From Lewinellaceae bacterium (GTDB lineage: Bacteria; Bacteroidota; Bacteroidia; Chitinophagales; Saprospiraceae), in the NCBI GenBank assembly GCA_020636255.1, contig JACJYE010000010.1, positions 248,001 through 312,000 on the forward strand: a DNA stretch of 64,000 nucleotides. Reading direction: 5' to 3'. Under the pieces are notes generated by a model, which was not told the DNA's origin, did no database searches, and worked only from the letters and a program-made list of their open reading frames with translations. Position 1 is the first letter of the stretch, and every line of letters begins with the position of its first letter. Both the position numbers and the translations under genes were made by a program. Below, piece after piece: positions 18,011 through 27,301 of the stretch.

Positions 18011-20200
18011 ATGCCACGGAAATTTCCATTTTACCAGCAATTAGACGCAATGGACTGCGGAGCTACCTGCCTGCGAATGATCTCGCGGTACTGGGGCAGG
18101 TATTATTCTCTGGAGTACCTTCGCGAGCTCACCTATATGGGAAAACAAGGCGTTTCCTTGCTGGGGATCAGCGATGCCGCCGAACATATAGGGCTGCAAT
18201 CGCTGGCGGTGAAGACGACCTATGACCGGCTTTCCCGCGATATTCCGGTGCCCTGCATTGCACACTGGAAACAGGAGCACTTCGTCGTTGTATTCCGCGT
18301 CAAACAGAACTACGTCTGGATCGCCGACCCCGCAGCGGGCATCTTTAAGCTCTCCCGCGAAGAATTCATAGAGAACTGGGTAAGCGGCCAGGAAGACGGC
18401 GAAGGCCTGGGCGTACTGCTGTTGCTGGAAACAACACCGGCCTTTTACGAGCGCGAAGAAAAGAAAGTCAACAAGGCCGGTTTTGGTTACATCTTTTCCT
18501 ACTTCCGCAAATACCGGCCACTCATCGTCCAACTGATCGTCGGCCTTTTTATCGGCACCGGCCTTCAGGTCATCTTTCCCTTCCTGATCAAATCAATTGT
18601 CGACATCGGCCTGGGGAACGTCGACCTGAATTTCATCAAGATCATCCTGCTGGCCCAGTTTTTCCTGTTCCTGACCCAACTGGCCGTCGAACAGGTGCGA
18701 AGCTGGATTATGCTGCACGTCGGCGTGCGGGTAAATATCAGCCTGATCTCAGACTTCCTGATCAAGCTGACAAAGCTGCCCATAAAATACTTTGACTCCA
18801 AGGTCAGCGGCGACCTCCTGCAGCGGATTGCCGACCACGAGCGGGTACAGCGCTTTCTGACCTCCACTTCGCTGTTGTCTATCTTCTCTTTTGCCAACTA
18901 TATTGCCTTTTCCATAGTGCTGTTGTCGTGGAGCAGCCTTTCGTTCTGGGTGTTCTTTATCGGCACGGCCTTATACCTCGGTTGGATCTTCTTTTTTCAG
19001 TCGATCCGCCGCGAACTGGATTACAAGCGCTTTGACCAGTCTTCGGAAAACCAGAGCAACCTGATCGAGTTGATCAACGGCATGCAGGAGATCAAGCTCC
19101 ACAATGCCGAAAAGCAAAAGCGGTGGGCATGGGAACGCATCCAGGCCCGTTTGTTCCGCACCGGTATGAGCTCCCTGCGCGTGGGGCAGTTCCAGCGCGC
19201 CGGCGCCTCTTTTTTCAATGAGTCGAAAAACCTGATCATCACCTTCATCGTCGCCAAATCGGTGCTCGATGGCAATATGAGCCTGGGCATGCTTCTGGGC
19301 GTGCAGTACATCATTGGCCAGCTAAACGCTCCGGTCAGCCTGTGGATCGATTTCCTGCGCAATATGCAGGAAGCCAAGATCAGCCTGGAGCGCATGAACG
19401 AGATACACACCAAAGAAGACGAGGAGAAACCCGAAGAAAAGATCACGCTACTGCCCGAATCCGGCGACCTCATCGTGGACGGCGTAACGTTCCAGTACAA
19501 CGGGCCTCATTCTCCTACGGTCCTGCGCAACGTCAACCTGCGCATACCCAAAGGGCGCACGACGGCCATTGTGGGAACCAGCGGAAGCGGCAAAACGACC
19601 TTGCTTAAGCTGCTGCTCAACTTCTACCTGCCGACGGAAGGCTCTGTGCGCCTGGGAGATATCAACCTGTCCAATATCAATAGCCGGTTGTGGCGCAGCA
19701 AGTGCGGCGTCGTGATGCAGGACGGGTATATTTTCTACGATTCCATCGCCAAAAACATCGCCCTGGGCGATGAGATCATAGATAAAAAGAAACTGCTGAA
19801 AGCCGTTAAGGTAGCGAACATACAAAGCTTTATCGAATCACTGCCATTGGGGTACAATACCAAGATCGGGCAAGAGGGGCTGGGCCTTAGCCAGGGCCAG
19901 AAACAACGCCTGCTCATAGCCCGGGCGGTATACAAAAACCCGGAGTACATGTTTTTCGATGAGGCCACGACCGCCCTTGATGCCTATAACGAAATGGTGA
20001 TCATGGAAAACCTGGAAGAGTTCTTCTATGGACGCACCGTGGTTATCGTCGCCCACCGCCTGAGCACCGTAATGAATGCCGATAACATCGTCGTTCTGGA
20101 AGGCGGAGAGATCGTCGAACAGGGCACCCACGAGGAACTAACCTACCTGAGAGGCGCGTACTATCAACTGGTGCGAAATCAATTGGAACTGGGAGCATAA
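18011..20200 (+). CDS. C39-peptidase-containing ABC exporter (bacteriocin/T1SS type)
   Basis: Inner-membrane exporter of 729 residues that both cleaves a leader peptide and pumps out the product. The N-terminal C39 peptidase keeps its catalytic residues: Cys16 in 'DAMDCGATC', His90 in 'QEHFVVVF', Asp106 in 'IADPAAG'. A six-helix ABC membrane domain follows (about 155-440), then the ATPase with Walker A 'GTSGSGKTTLL', signature 'LGLSQGQKQRLLIA' and Walker B 'YMFFDEATTALD'. The adaptor gene starts 16 bases after its stop. No double-glycine leader peptide was found in the 286 bases upstream or just downstream, so its cargo is encoded elsewhere. The ATG at 18011 gives the canonical PFYQQLDAMDC beginning. 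Confidence 0.96.
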   Translation: MPRKFPFYQQLDAMDCGATCLRMISRYWGRYYSLEYLRELTYMGKQGVSLLGISDAAEHIGLQSLAVKTTYDRLSRDIPVPCIAHWKQEHFVVVFRVKQNYVWIADPAAGIFKLSREEFIENWVSGQEDGEGLGVLLLLETTPAFYEREEKKVNKAGFGYIFSYFRKYRPLIVQLIVGLFIGTGLQVIFPFLIKSIVDIGLGNVDLNFIKIILLAQFFLFLTQLAVEQVRSWIMLHVGVRVNISLISDFLIKLTKLPIKYFDSKVSGDLLQRIADHERVQRFLTSTSLLSIFSFANYIAFSIVLLSWSSLSFWVFFIGTALYLGWIFFFQSIRRELDYKRFDQSSENQSNLIELINGMQEIKLHNAEKQKRWAWERIQARLFRTGMSSLRVGQFQRAGASFFNESKNLIITFIVAKSVLDGNMSLGMLLGVQYIIGQLNAPVSLWIDFLRNMQEAKISLERMNEIHTKEDEEKPEEKITLLPESGDLIVDGVTFQYNGPHSPTVLRNVNLRIPKGRTTAIVGTSGSGKTTLLKLLLNFYLPTEGSVRLGDINLSNINSRLWRSKCGVVMQDGYIFYDSIAKNIALGDEIIDKKKLLKAVKVANIQSFIESLPLGYNTKIGQEGLGLSQGQKQRLLIARAVYKNPEYMFFDEATTALDAYNEMVIMENLEEFFYGRTVVIVAHRLSTVMNADNIVVLEGGEIVEQGTHEELTYLRGAYYQLVRNQLELGA

Positions 20201-20216
20201 GCTAAGCTAGCCGTCG

Positions 20217-21527
20217 ATGCTGGAAAACGAAAACATAGAGATCAGAAGCGAAGAAGTGCAGGAGATCCTCGGGACCCCTCCCGGATGGATGACCCGTTAT
20301 GGCACGCTCATATTCCTCGTCGCCCTCGTAGTGGTAGGGTATATCGGCTTCATGGTCAAATACCCGGATACAGTCGATTCCGACGTGAAGATATCCTCGA
20401 CTGACCCGCCAAAAAGGCTGGTCACCCAATTTCAGGGGCGCGTGAAAATGATCCGGGTAAAAAACGAATCCCGGGTGCGCAAGGGCGAAGTGCTCATCGT
20501 ATTTGATAATACCTCCAATATCGGCGAAGCGGATATCGGCGATGTGCTCACTCTGGAAAATGCCGTCATCGCCGCCGGAGGCCCTGACGATTCAACCCTG
20601 CTGGCCTTTAAAGTGCCGGACGACCTCGTGCTGGGCGAACTGAAGAACAGCCTGTTCGAGTTCTACCGCCGCCAGGATGAATACAAGTATTTCCTCTCTA
20701 ACCCTTATGATAAATACAGCCTGGAACAACTGCGCCGGGAATTGCGCAGGTTGCAGAACATGGTGGCCAGCGACCGCGAGCGTATGAACAGCATCAACCG
20801 CCAGGTCGAGATCGTAGAAGGCCGCCTGCGCCGGGAGGAAGGGCTTTCCAAGGAAAACCTCCTGGCAGAGGAAAGGGTAGAACGAACCCGTGAAAGCCTC
20901 AACAACCTGAAGCGTACGCGGGAAAGCGTAGAATCATCGATCAAAAGCAAAGAGCTCGATATGGACCGCATCCGTGGGGAAATGACGGGGGTGCGAGCCG
21001 GATCCAGAGAGAACCAGGAAGAAGCTGCTTCCGCTCTGCGTGAAAGTTTCCGCGCTTTGCGCCGCGACCTAAACGCCTGGAAAGAGAAATACGTCATTAT
21101 TTCCCCCATCGATGGCATCGTTTCCCTCGACCTGGAAAACATCAGCGAGCAGCAGTTCATTGAAGAAGGCAGAGAGATAGGCGTGGTAGTCCCGCTGAAT
21201 GAGCGGGAGACGAAAGGCGTCATCCAACTGGGGCTGGCCAAATCCGTCAAGGTCAAACCAGGGCAAAAGGTGGTCGTTCAGCTCGACAGCTACTCTGTAG
21301 CGGAATACGGCGCATTGCTCGGCGCGGTCCAGGAGAAGAGCCAGGTACCTATCGACGGCAAGATCACTGTAGAAGTGGCTTTTCCCAAAGGCCTTGTTAC
21401 GACCTTGGGGCGCAGCATCGAGCCTGCTCAGGAGATGCTCGGCAAAGCCACTATCATCACCTCTGACAAGCGCCTGATAGAAAGGGTGTTTGAGAATATC
21501 CGCAGCGCTGTTTCTCAGGAAGGATAA
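20217..21527 (+). CDS. HlyD-family membrane-fusion (adaptor) protein
   Basis: Periplasmic adaptor of 436 residues that links the C39 ABC exporter to an outer-membrane channel. It has one transmembrane helix (about 27-47, 'GTLIFLVALVVVGYIGFMV'), a biotinyl-lipoyl-like half ('QGRVKMIRVKNESRVRKGEV'), a long coiled-coil hairpin of about 170 residues rich in Arg/Glu ('RELRRLQNMVASDRERMN' onwards), and the second lipoyl half 'KYVIISPIDGIVSLDL'. The beta-barrel and C-terminal domains follow ('VKVKPGQKVVVQLDSY'). It is spaced 16 bases from the exporter gene, so they form an operon. No TolC-type gene is in the window. Confidence 0.93.
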   Translation: MLENENIEIRSEEVQEILGTPPGWMTRYGTLIFLVALVVVGYIGFMVKYPDTVDSDVKISSTDPPKRLVTQFQGRVKMIRVKNESRVRKGEVLIVFDNTSNIGEADIGDVLTLENAVIAAGGPDDSTLLAFKVPDDLVLGELKNSLFEFYRRQDEYKYFLSNPYDKYSLEQLRRELRRLQNMVASDRERMNSINRQVEIVEGRLRREEGLSKENLLAEERVERTRESLNNLKRTRESVESSIKSKELDMDRIRGEMTGVRAGSRENQEEAASALRESFRALRRDLNAWKEKYVIISPIDGIVSLDLENISEQQFIEEGREIGVVVPLNERETKGVIQLGLAKSVKVKPGQKVVVQLDSYSVAEYGALLGAVQEKSQVPIDGKITVEVAFPKGLVTTLGRSIEPAQEMLGKATIITSDKRLIERVFENIRSAVSQEG

Positions 21528-21543
21528 GGCATGGAGTGGTGTT

Positions 21544-21596
21544 GCATGGCTTCATGGTTGCACGGTTACACTGACGATGAAACCATGAAGCCATGC
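21544..21596. repeat. 16-base perfect inverted repeat in a convergent gap
   Basis: GCATGGCTTCATGGTT (21544-21559) pairs with AACCATGAAGCCATGC (21581-21596) across a 21-base loop. It lies between the convergent hlyD and lpdA genes and probably ends transcription from either side; a T-rich tract follows at 21609-21626. A relative sharing TTTCATGGTT-type arms lies at 35539-35598. Confidence 0.75.
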
Positions 21597-21623
21597 TTCC
21601 GGGCCCAGCCTCTTTTTTTCTTT

Positions 21624-23024
21624 TTACAGATGGATCACTTCCCCGTATGCTGCAGCCGCGGCTTCCATGATCGCCTCGCTCATGGTGGGGTGGGGGTGTA
21701 CCGCTTTGATGATCTCGTGGCCTGTCGTTTCCAGCTTTCTCGCAGTGACCACTTCAGCGATCATTTCCGTGACATTGAACCCGATCAGGTGCGCACCCAG
21801 GAACTCTCCGTACTTGGCGTCGAATATCACTTTTACAAAACCCTCCTTGGCCCCGGCAGCGCTAGCTTTGCCGGACGCTGAGAATGGGAATTTCCCGACC
21901 TTGAGCTCGTAGCCCGCATCCCGGGCAGCCTGCTCGGTGTAGCCCACGGAGGCTACCTCCGGAGAGCAGTATGTGCAGGAGGGTATGTTGTTGTAATCCA
22001 ACGGCTGTGGGTTTTGCCCGGCAATTTTCTCCACGCAGATGATGCCTTCTGCACTGGCTACATGGGCCAGCGCCGGGCCGGGCACGACATCGCCAATGGC
22101 ATAAATGCCCGGTACATTGGTGCGGTAGTATTCATCAACCTGAATGACACCCCTGTCTGTTTTGATGCCAAGCGTTTCCAGGCCGATATTTTCCGTGTTG
22201 GGCGTAACGCCTGCTGCCGACAGGACGATGTCGCATTCGATCTCGCTTGTCTTGCCCGTTTTGCGGTCCTTTGCAATGACCTTGCAGCCTTTGCCCTTGG
22301 TATCGACCGACTCGACCGAAGTGTTGGCCAATACCTCGATGCCCTTTTTCTTGTAAACCTTGCCGAGTTCTTTGGAAATATCAGCATCTTCTCTTGGTAC
22401 AAGCCCCTGTTCAAGGAATTCGACGATCGTGACCTGGGTGCCTATGGAATGGTAAAAGTAGGCAAACTCCACTCCAATGGCCCCTGCGCCTACCACCACC
22501 ATTTTGGCAGGCTGCTGTTCAAGGCTCATAGCCTTGCGGTATTCGATGATCTTTTTTCCGTCGATAGGGAGGCTGGGCAGCTCTTTCGCACGGCCACCGG
22601 TAGCGATGATGATGTGTTCGGCACTGTACTCCTTCTTGTTGCCTTTGGCATCCGTCACCTCTACTTTTTTACCTCTTGCAAGCACACCATTACCTTCCAA
22701 TACCGTGATCTTATTCTTGCGGAAAAGGAAATTAATGCCCTTGCTCATGCCGTCGGCCACTCCGCGGCTCCTCGAGATCATGCTCTTGAAATCAACTTTG
22801 GCATCACTCACCTGAACGCCATAATCAGATGCATGGCTAATGTATTCAAAAACCTGAGCGCTTTTCAACAGGGCTTTGGTCGGTATACATCCCCAGTTCA
22901 GGCATATCCCGCCTACTGATTCCCTTTCGACGACGGCCACGTTCATCCCCAGCTGCGAGGCCCGTATCGCGGCCACATAACCGCCAGGCCCGCTTCCAAT
23001 AACGATGAGGTCAAATTTATCCAT
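21624..23024 (-). CDS. lpdA: Dihydrolipoyl dehydrogenase (E3)
   Basis: Flavoenzyme that reoxidises dihydrolipoamide in 2-oxoacid dehydrogenase and glycine cleavage complexes, using NAD+. From the ATG at 23024 it has 466 residues. The FAD-binding site 'DLIVIGSGPGGYVAAIRA', the redox disulfide 'GGICLNWGCIPTKALL', the NAD site 'VVVGAGAIGVEFAYFYHSIG', 'IYAIGDVVPGPALAHVA', and the C-terminal dimer motif 'HPHPTMSEAIMEAA' with the catalytic His are all intact. The in-frame extension to 23063 is unlike the family start 'MDKFDLIVIG'. A TATATTTG element lies 83 bases upstream. The E1 beta gene of a pyruvate dehydrogenase complex is in this window at 46173 but is not linked. Confidence 0.97.
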   Translation of the reverse strand: MDKFDLIVIGSGPGGYVAAIRASQLGMNVAVVERESVGGICLNWGCIPTKALLKSAQVFEYISHASDYGVQVSDAKVDFKSMISRSRGVADGMSKGINFLFRKNKITVLEGNGVLARGKKVEVTDAKGNKKEYSAEHIIIATGGRAKELPSLPIDGKKIIEYRKAMSLEQQPAKMVVVGAGAIGVEFAYFYHSIGTQVTIVEFLEQGLVPREDADISKELGKVYKKKGIEVLANTSVESVDTKGKGCKVIAKDRKTGKTSEIECDIVLSAAGVTPNTENIGLETLGIKTDRGVIQVDEYYRTNVPGIYAIGDVVPGPALAHVASAEGIICVEKIAGQNPQPLDYNNIPSCTYCSPEVASVGYTEQAARDAGYELKVGKFPFSASGKASAAGAKEGFVKVIFDAKYGEFLGAHLIGFNVTEMIAEVVTARKLETTGHEIIKAVHPHPTMSEAIMEAAAAAYGEVIHL

Positions 23025-23106
23025 GATCTTCGGTTTGGTTTTGGTTTGAGTGAATGATGTCAAGGCTTGGCCTGCGACACCTTAGGGTACGGAGTTCGCT
23101 CCGGCG

Positions 23107-23114
23107 CAAATATA
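23107..23114 (-). promoter_or_regulatory. Candidate lpdA promoter, -7 element TATATTTG
   Basis: Exact match to TAnnTTTG on the minus strand, 83 bases before the lpdA ATG. No TTG at the usual -33 spacing was seen. Confidence 0.5.
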
Positions 23115-23533
23115 AATAAAAGGAAAGAAGGAAGCAGAAAGCAAAAGAGGGAATAAAAAAACCCCGCTACATTCCGCAGCGGAGCTCATTTAACTTGCTG
23201 ATACTTAAAATCTTTATAGAACCGGATCCTATGTTTCGGTTTGAAACGGCAATACAAAAGCCTAAGATGTCTACAACTGTGCATCCGGGCATTATAAAAA
23301 ACTAGCATTCGGGATGAATAGGATATGGCCGCTTTCTTGTCTTTGCCTCTGTAAAAGTATTCAAAATGATCCTGCCGGGCAAATAAAAACACTGACAATT
23401 TGTCGGGCATCAAAATGATGAAGCTTGTAAATTATTTGGTTAAAATATTGATTAATAATATATTATGCACAACATTAAAAAATAATATAATATTGATTCC
23501 CAGAGTAGAGAATGGGTTTCAAAAGGCTGGCTG
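23115..23533. other. AT-rich non-coding region
   Basis: Between lpdA's promoter and the lipoprotein gene. It contains a minus-strand terminator (23155-23182) and a very AT-rich stretch (about 23430-23495) with two copies of AATATTGATT. A 75-codon minus-strand frame (23186-23413) has a composition rich in Tyr, Phe, Arg and His that looks like translated non-coding DNA, so it is not called as a gene. Confidence 0.4.
23155..23182 (-). terminator. Probable terminator of the lipoprotein transcript
   Basis: On the minus strand a CCGCT/AGCGG stem with a 9-base loop is followed by GG and seven T. The stem is short, but the T run is clear. Confidence 0.5.
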
Positions 23534-24073
23534 TCAGGGCTGCTCGCTGATGGTTACGGCCAGTATGGCAGCCCCGTTCGTGAAGCTGATATCCAGCCGA
23601 AAATAGAACCCTTCCTGAAGCATTATGGGCTCCCCGGGCCGAATGTCCGCCTCTCGCTGAGCGATAGCCTGGCCCAGATTGCGGTATGACAGGTATTCGG
23701 GGCCGATCTGGCCGAGCCGGTTAAAAATCCGGGATGATTCCCCGATCCAGAATGTTGCAGGAGCTGATCTGAAATCGCCCGCCAGGTAAAAGCGGAATTC
23801 CTGCCTGATATGGTCACACCCGCTTTGTGTGATATGGAGCTCCAGGCCGTCTGCAAAGGTTAGGGACTCTTCGGCTTTATCCTTTTCCAATTGAAAATGA
23901 TGCGCTTTGACGGCGGGTAAGCCCGGCCCAAAGACCGGCTCGGGGGCGCCGTACAGGCAATTTGAAAAGGGCTCCTGCCCGGCCGGGTTGCTACAGCTTT
24001 GGAAGCAGGGCAGGAGCAGGGCGGGAAGCATTACCCTGTACAATAGGCGCTTTGGCTTTGACAATCCACGCAT
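23534..24073 (-). CDS. Putative lipoprotein, unknown family
   Basis: A 179-residue protein not recognised. A hydrophobic N-terminal stretch ends in a lipobox-like 'LLLPCFQSCSNPAG', suggesting membrane anchoring through Cys; an alternative ATG at 24031 would give a shorter, more typical signal. The mature part is rich in beta strands ('LELHITQSGCDHIRQEFRFY', 'QEGFYFRLDISFTNGAAIL') with two further Cys. No catalytic motif is visible. It ends about 350 bases before a minus-strand hairpin that may terminate it, and it is divergent from gdhA. Confidence 0.7.
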   Translation of the reverse strand: MRGLSKPKRLLYRVMLPALLLPCFQSCSNPAGQEPFSNCLYGAPEPVFGPGLPAVKAHHFQLEKDKAEESLTFADGLELHITQSGCDHIRQEFRFYLAGDFRSAPATFWIGESSRIFNRLGQIGPEYLSYRNLGQAIAQREADIRPGEPIMLQEGFYFRLDISFTNGAAILAVTISEQP

Positions 24074-24453
24074 AAGAGAAGATCAATGGTCCTACAATGC
24101 CCGCCTTTTCCGGTAGGCGGCAAGTAAATAAGAACAAATGTTACGAATTTTCTGCTAAACCCCTTGCGGCTGGCTCGTATTATATCCTGTGAGGCAGCAA
24201 CGACTGTTATTACAGGCCGTGGCCAGAACAATAGTCTGTTACCTGTAAAGCCGTAAATTTATAATTCGAAGTGAGTTTTACCAACAATATTTAATATTTT
24301 GTATTTCGAATATAAAAAATATAAACAACAATAACACCTTGTTTTTTATTAAAAATTCTGATTTGGTGCTATTTATCATTGGCTTTTGGTGACGAATGTT
24401 ATTGTTAGTATGTGTAGGCAGGGATACATTAGGGGTGCATAAAACCAAACAAT
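24074..24453. other. Divergent intergenic region before gdhA
   Basis: The 380 bases between the lipoprotein and gdhA are AT-rich near 24280-24360. They presumably contain both promoters, but no exact TAnnTTTG element with a correct start distance was found. No RNA gene was recognised. Confidence 0.35.
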
Positions 24454-25814
24454 ATGTCGACCCTGACCAAAACTTCAACCGACAAGGTAACCTCCTTCCT
24501 GGAATGGTTACGCAACCGCACTCCGAACGAACCTGAATTTCACCAGGCAGTTACGGAAGTCGCCAAGATCGCGATCCCCTTTATGGAAGAAAACCCCAGA
24601 TACGAGGGGTATGCATTAATGGAACGGCTCACCGAACCCGACCGGGTCATCAGCTTCAGGGTAACCTAGGTAGACGACAAGGGGCAGGTACAGGTCAACC
24701 GTGGCTATCGGGTGCAATTCAGCAACGCTATTGGCCCTTATAAAGGCGGCCTGCGGTTCCACCCAACCGTTAACCTGGGGGTGTTAAAATTCCTTGGCTT
24801 TGAGCAGATCTTCAAGAACAGCCTGACGGGCCTTCCTATGGGTGGTGCGAAGGGTGGTTCCGATTTTGACCCAAAGGAAAATCCGAGGCCGAGATCATGC
24901 GCTTCTGCCAGGCCTTTATGCTTGAGCTGCACCGTTATATCGGCCCCGATACCGACGTGCCGGCTGGCGATATCGGCGTAGGAGGCAGGGAAGTAGGTTA
25001 TCTCTTCGGGATGTACAAAAAATTGCGCAATGAACATACCGGTACGATCACGGGAAAAGGCTTTGAATATGGCGGCAGCCATATCAGGCCGGAAGCTACC
25101 GGTTACGGGCTGGTCTTCTTCCTCAACGAGATGCTGAAGGTTCGCGGTGAAAAACTCGCCGGCAAAACGGTGGCCGTTTCGGGTTCGGGCAACGTCGCTC
25201 AGTTCGCTGCTGAAAAGGCCATCCAGATGGGAGCTAAAGTCGTGACGCTATCTGATTCGGGTGGAACGGTCTATGACCGCAATGGCATTACGCTGGAAAA
25301 ACTGGAATGGGTGAAGGATCTGAAGAACGTACGCAGAGGCCGCATCAAGGAATATGCCGACCACTTCAACGCCATTTACATTGAGGGCGCCCGCCCCTGG
25401 GGCGTCAATTGCGATATCGCATTGCCATGCGCAACCCAGAACGAATTGGATGCGGACGATGCCCGCATGCTGATCAAAAACGGCTGTATGGCCGTTGCCG
25501 AAGGCGCCAATATGCCCTCGACGCCTGAAGCAGCCGAACTGTTCCAGGAAGCCAAGGTATTGTTTGGCCTGGGCAAAGCAGCCAACGCCGGTGGCGTAGC
25601 TACTTCCGGCCTGGAAATGTCGCAGAACAGCCTCCGCCTGAACTGGACGCGCGAAGAAGTCGAAGACCGGCTCCTGAAGATCATGGTGAATATCCACGAT
25701 CAATGTGTCAAATATGGAAAAGAAAGCGATGGCAGAATTGACTACGTCAAAGGCGCAAACGTAGCTGGCTTTGTCAGGGTCGCTGAAGCAGTGATCGCAC
25801 AAGGCGTTCTCTAA
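24454..25814 (+). pseudogene. gdhA: NADP-type glutamate dehydrogenase, interrupted by a stop codon and a frameshift
   Basis: The joined frames match the hexameric NADP glutamate dehydrogenase over its whole length (about 453 residues), the enzyme that makes glutamate from 2-oxoglutarate and ammonia. Part 1 ends at TAG 24667-24669 after 'VISFRVT', where relatives have Trp before 'VDD' (TGG to TAG). The same frame continues 'QVNRGYRVQFSNAIGPYKGG' and 'LPMGGAKGGSDFDPK' to about 24878. There a G is missing after the Lys codon, so relatives' 'KGKSEGE' is lost and the frame shifts. The rest ('MRFCQAFMLELHRYIG', 'AGDIGVGGREVGYLFGMYK', 'VAVSGSGNVAQFAAEKA') is intact to 25814. It is either a recent pseudogene or has two sequence errors; the rest of the sequence shows no decay. 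Confidence 0.9.
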
Positions 25815-25836
25815 CCCTTGTACACGGCTGATAAGT

Positions 25837-25876
25837 GAAAGGAGCGCGGGCTTGTACTCGTGCTCCTTTCTTTTTT
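25837..25876 (+). terminator. Terminator of gdhA
   Basis: GAAAGGAGC (25837-25845) pairs with GCTCCTTTC (25862-25870), followed by six T. Its right end touches the stop codon of the convergent subtilase gene. Confidence 0.88.
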
Positions 25877-27299
25877 ACTTCTGGGGTATACCCGAAGCCC
25901 TGTTTTGCTTTTTGCTTAGTATTTGGTAGGCCTTTGCAAAATCGGGCAGGCCATAGCCCAGCTCGTTGTCCGGCTTGTCTGCCTGGCTGGCGCTTTGCCT
26001 GACGGCATCTATTACCTCCTGGTTCGACTTATCGGGGAAGGCCTGCCAGAGGCTGGCCACCATGCCGGCCAGGATAGGGGCGGCAAAAGAGGTGCCGGAA
26101 CCCATAGATACGCGGAAACTGAATGCATCCGCAACGGCTACCCAGGCTCCCGGCGCCGCTACATCCGGCTTTATCCGCCCATCAGCTGTAGGCCCCAGCG
26201 AACTAAAGGATGCCCGCTCGCCTTTGATATCGGTTGCCCCAACGGCAAGTACCCTGCTGGCATCGGCCGGGACACCGATATGTTTCCAGTTTGAATTGCC
26301 TTCATTGCCTGCACTGGAAATGACGATCATGCCCTTGGAGACAGCGATGTCCGCAGCCTGGCTGGCGACAGAGGACTTCCCGTCGAGGTTCGCGTAAGCA
26401 TAGTCCATCTTCCGGTCGCTGAAGGTCGTATACCCGAGAGAAGAATTCACGACATCGGCCCCGATGCTGTCGGCATATTCCAGGCCTACTACCCAATGGC
26501 ATTCTTCAATGCGGTACTCCCCCCGGGTGTCCTCGGTTTTGATGCAGGCAAAAGATGCACCAGGAGCTGTGCCTATAAAAACGCCGGGAACATTAGCGGC
26601 CATGGTCGAAAGTACCTTGGTGCCGTGGGTGCTGGATTCGAATGGGTTGTCGTCTCCATCCACAAAATCCCGGGGGCTTATCAGCCTGCCGCCCGACCTG
26701 ATACTGTCGAAAAACGGGCTTTCTTCGACGCCGATGAAACCACCATCGAGTACAGCGACAAGGACGCCTTTGCCGTCATAACCCATCGCGAGAAGGGTGT
26801 CGGCCCTGAGCAGCTTGGCCTGGGCCGCAGCATAGCCATAGGGTTCTCCTTCTACCGGTTTTGACAGCAGGCTGTCCATTCTGAAATTCATCTTGCGCCG
26901 CCCGCTTACCTCATAAGGCCGCCCGGCGTAAAAAACGGTATCGACAAAAGGCAATGCCCGTATGGTTTCCAGTTCACTTTCCTTTATGACGACAGTAGCA
27001 GCGTTCAGCCAGCGCGACTGCTGAAGCACCTGGGCTCCGGCACTGCTCAATTGGCTGATATATGCCGGGTTGGGGGGCAGGTCCTGCTCGGTGGCCGGGA
27101 TATTCCACTTTTTCCGTCGGGCGATAGCCCTTTCCGAAAGGAATTCGCCGGGCCTGTCGATGCTATATGGAGATTGCGCTTTATCGATGAACGAAACCCA
27201 GTAGTACCTGGGGAGGCTATCAGTCTTCTGAGCAGACAGCTTGGCGTAAGAGAGGAACAGCAATATGGCCCCTAAGGCCAGGGCAGGCATTGATTTCAT
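25875..27299 (-). CDS. Secreted subtilisin-like serine protease (S8 family)
   Basis: Exported endopeptidase of 474 residues from the ATG at 27299, with a signal peptide ('ALALGAILLFLSYAKLSAQ'). A propeptide-like region runs to about 150. The catalytic triad is complete: Asp185 in 'VAVLDGGFIG', His225 in 'STHGTKVLS', Ser404 in 'GSGTSFAAPIL'; the oxyanion Asn is in 'ISSAGNEGN'. It lacks a T9SS sorting domain, ending 'SKKQNRASGIPQK'. The ATG lies two bases after the stop of the Clp-like gene, so it is likely translated from the same mRNA. A GTG two codons earlier would overlap that stop. Confidence 0.93.
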   Translation of the reverse strand: MKSMPALALGAILLFLSYAKLSAQKTDSLPRYYWVSFIDKAQSPYSIDRPGEFLSERAIARRKKWNIPATEQDLPPNPAYISQLSSAGAQVLQQSRWLNAATVVIKESELETIRALPFVDTVFYAGRPYEVSGRRKMNFRMDSLLSKPVEGEPYGYAAAQAKLLRADTLLAMGYDGKGVLVAVLDGGFIGVEESPFFDSIRSGGRLISPRDFVDGDDNPFESSTHGTKVLSTMAANVPGVFIGTAPGASFACIKTEDTRGEYRIEECHWVVGLEYADSIGADVVNSSLGYTTFSDRKMDYAYANLDGKSSVASQAADIAVSKGMIVISSAGNEGNSNWKHIGVPADASRVLAVGATDIKGERASFSSLGPTADGRIKPDVAAPGAWVAVADAFSFRVSMGSGTSFAAPILAGMVASLWQAFPDKSNQEVIDAVRQSASQADKPDNELGYGLPDFAKAYQILSKKQNRASGIPQK

Positions 27300-27301
27300 G
27301 A

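Noticed and set aside
22014..22919. 301-codon plus-strand frame
   Set aside because: Fully antisense to lpdA, whose motifs are intact.
23186..23413. 75-codon minus-strand frame next to a terminator
   Set aside because: Amino-acid composition looks like translated non-coding AT-rich DNA; the terminator more likely belongs to the lipoprotein transcript.
24454..25814. Programmed frameshift or stop-codon read-through in gdhA
   Set aside because: No slippery heptamer at the shift, the stop replaces a conserved Trp codon, and the family is never recoded; mutation or sequence error is simpler.
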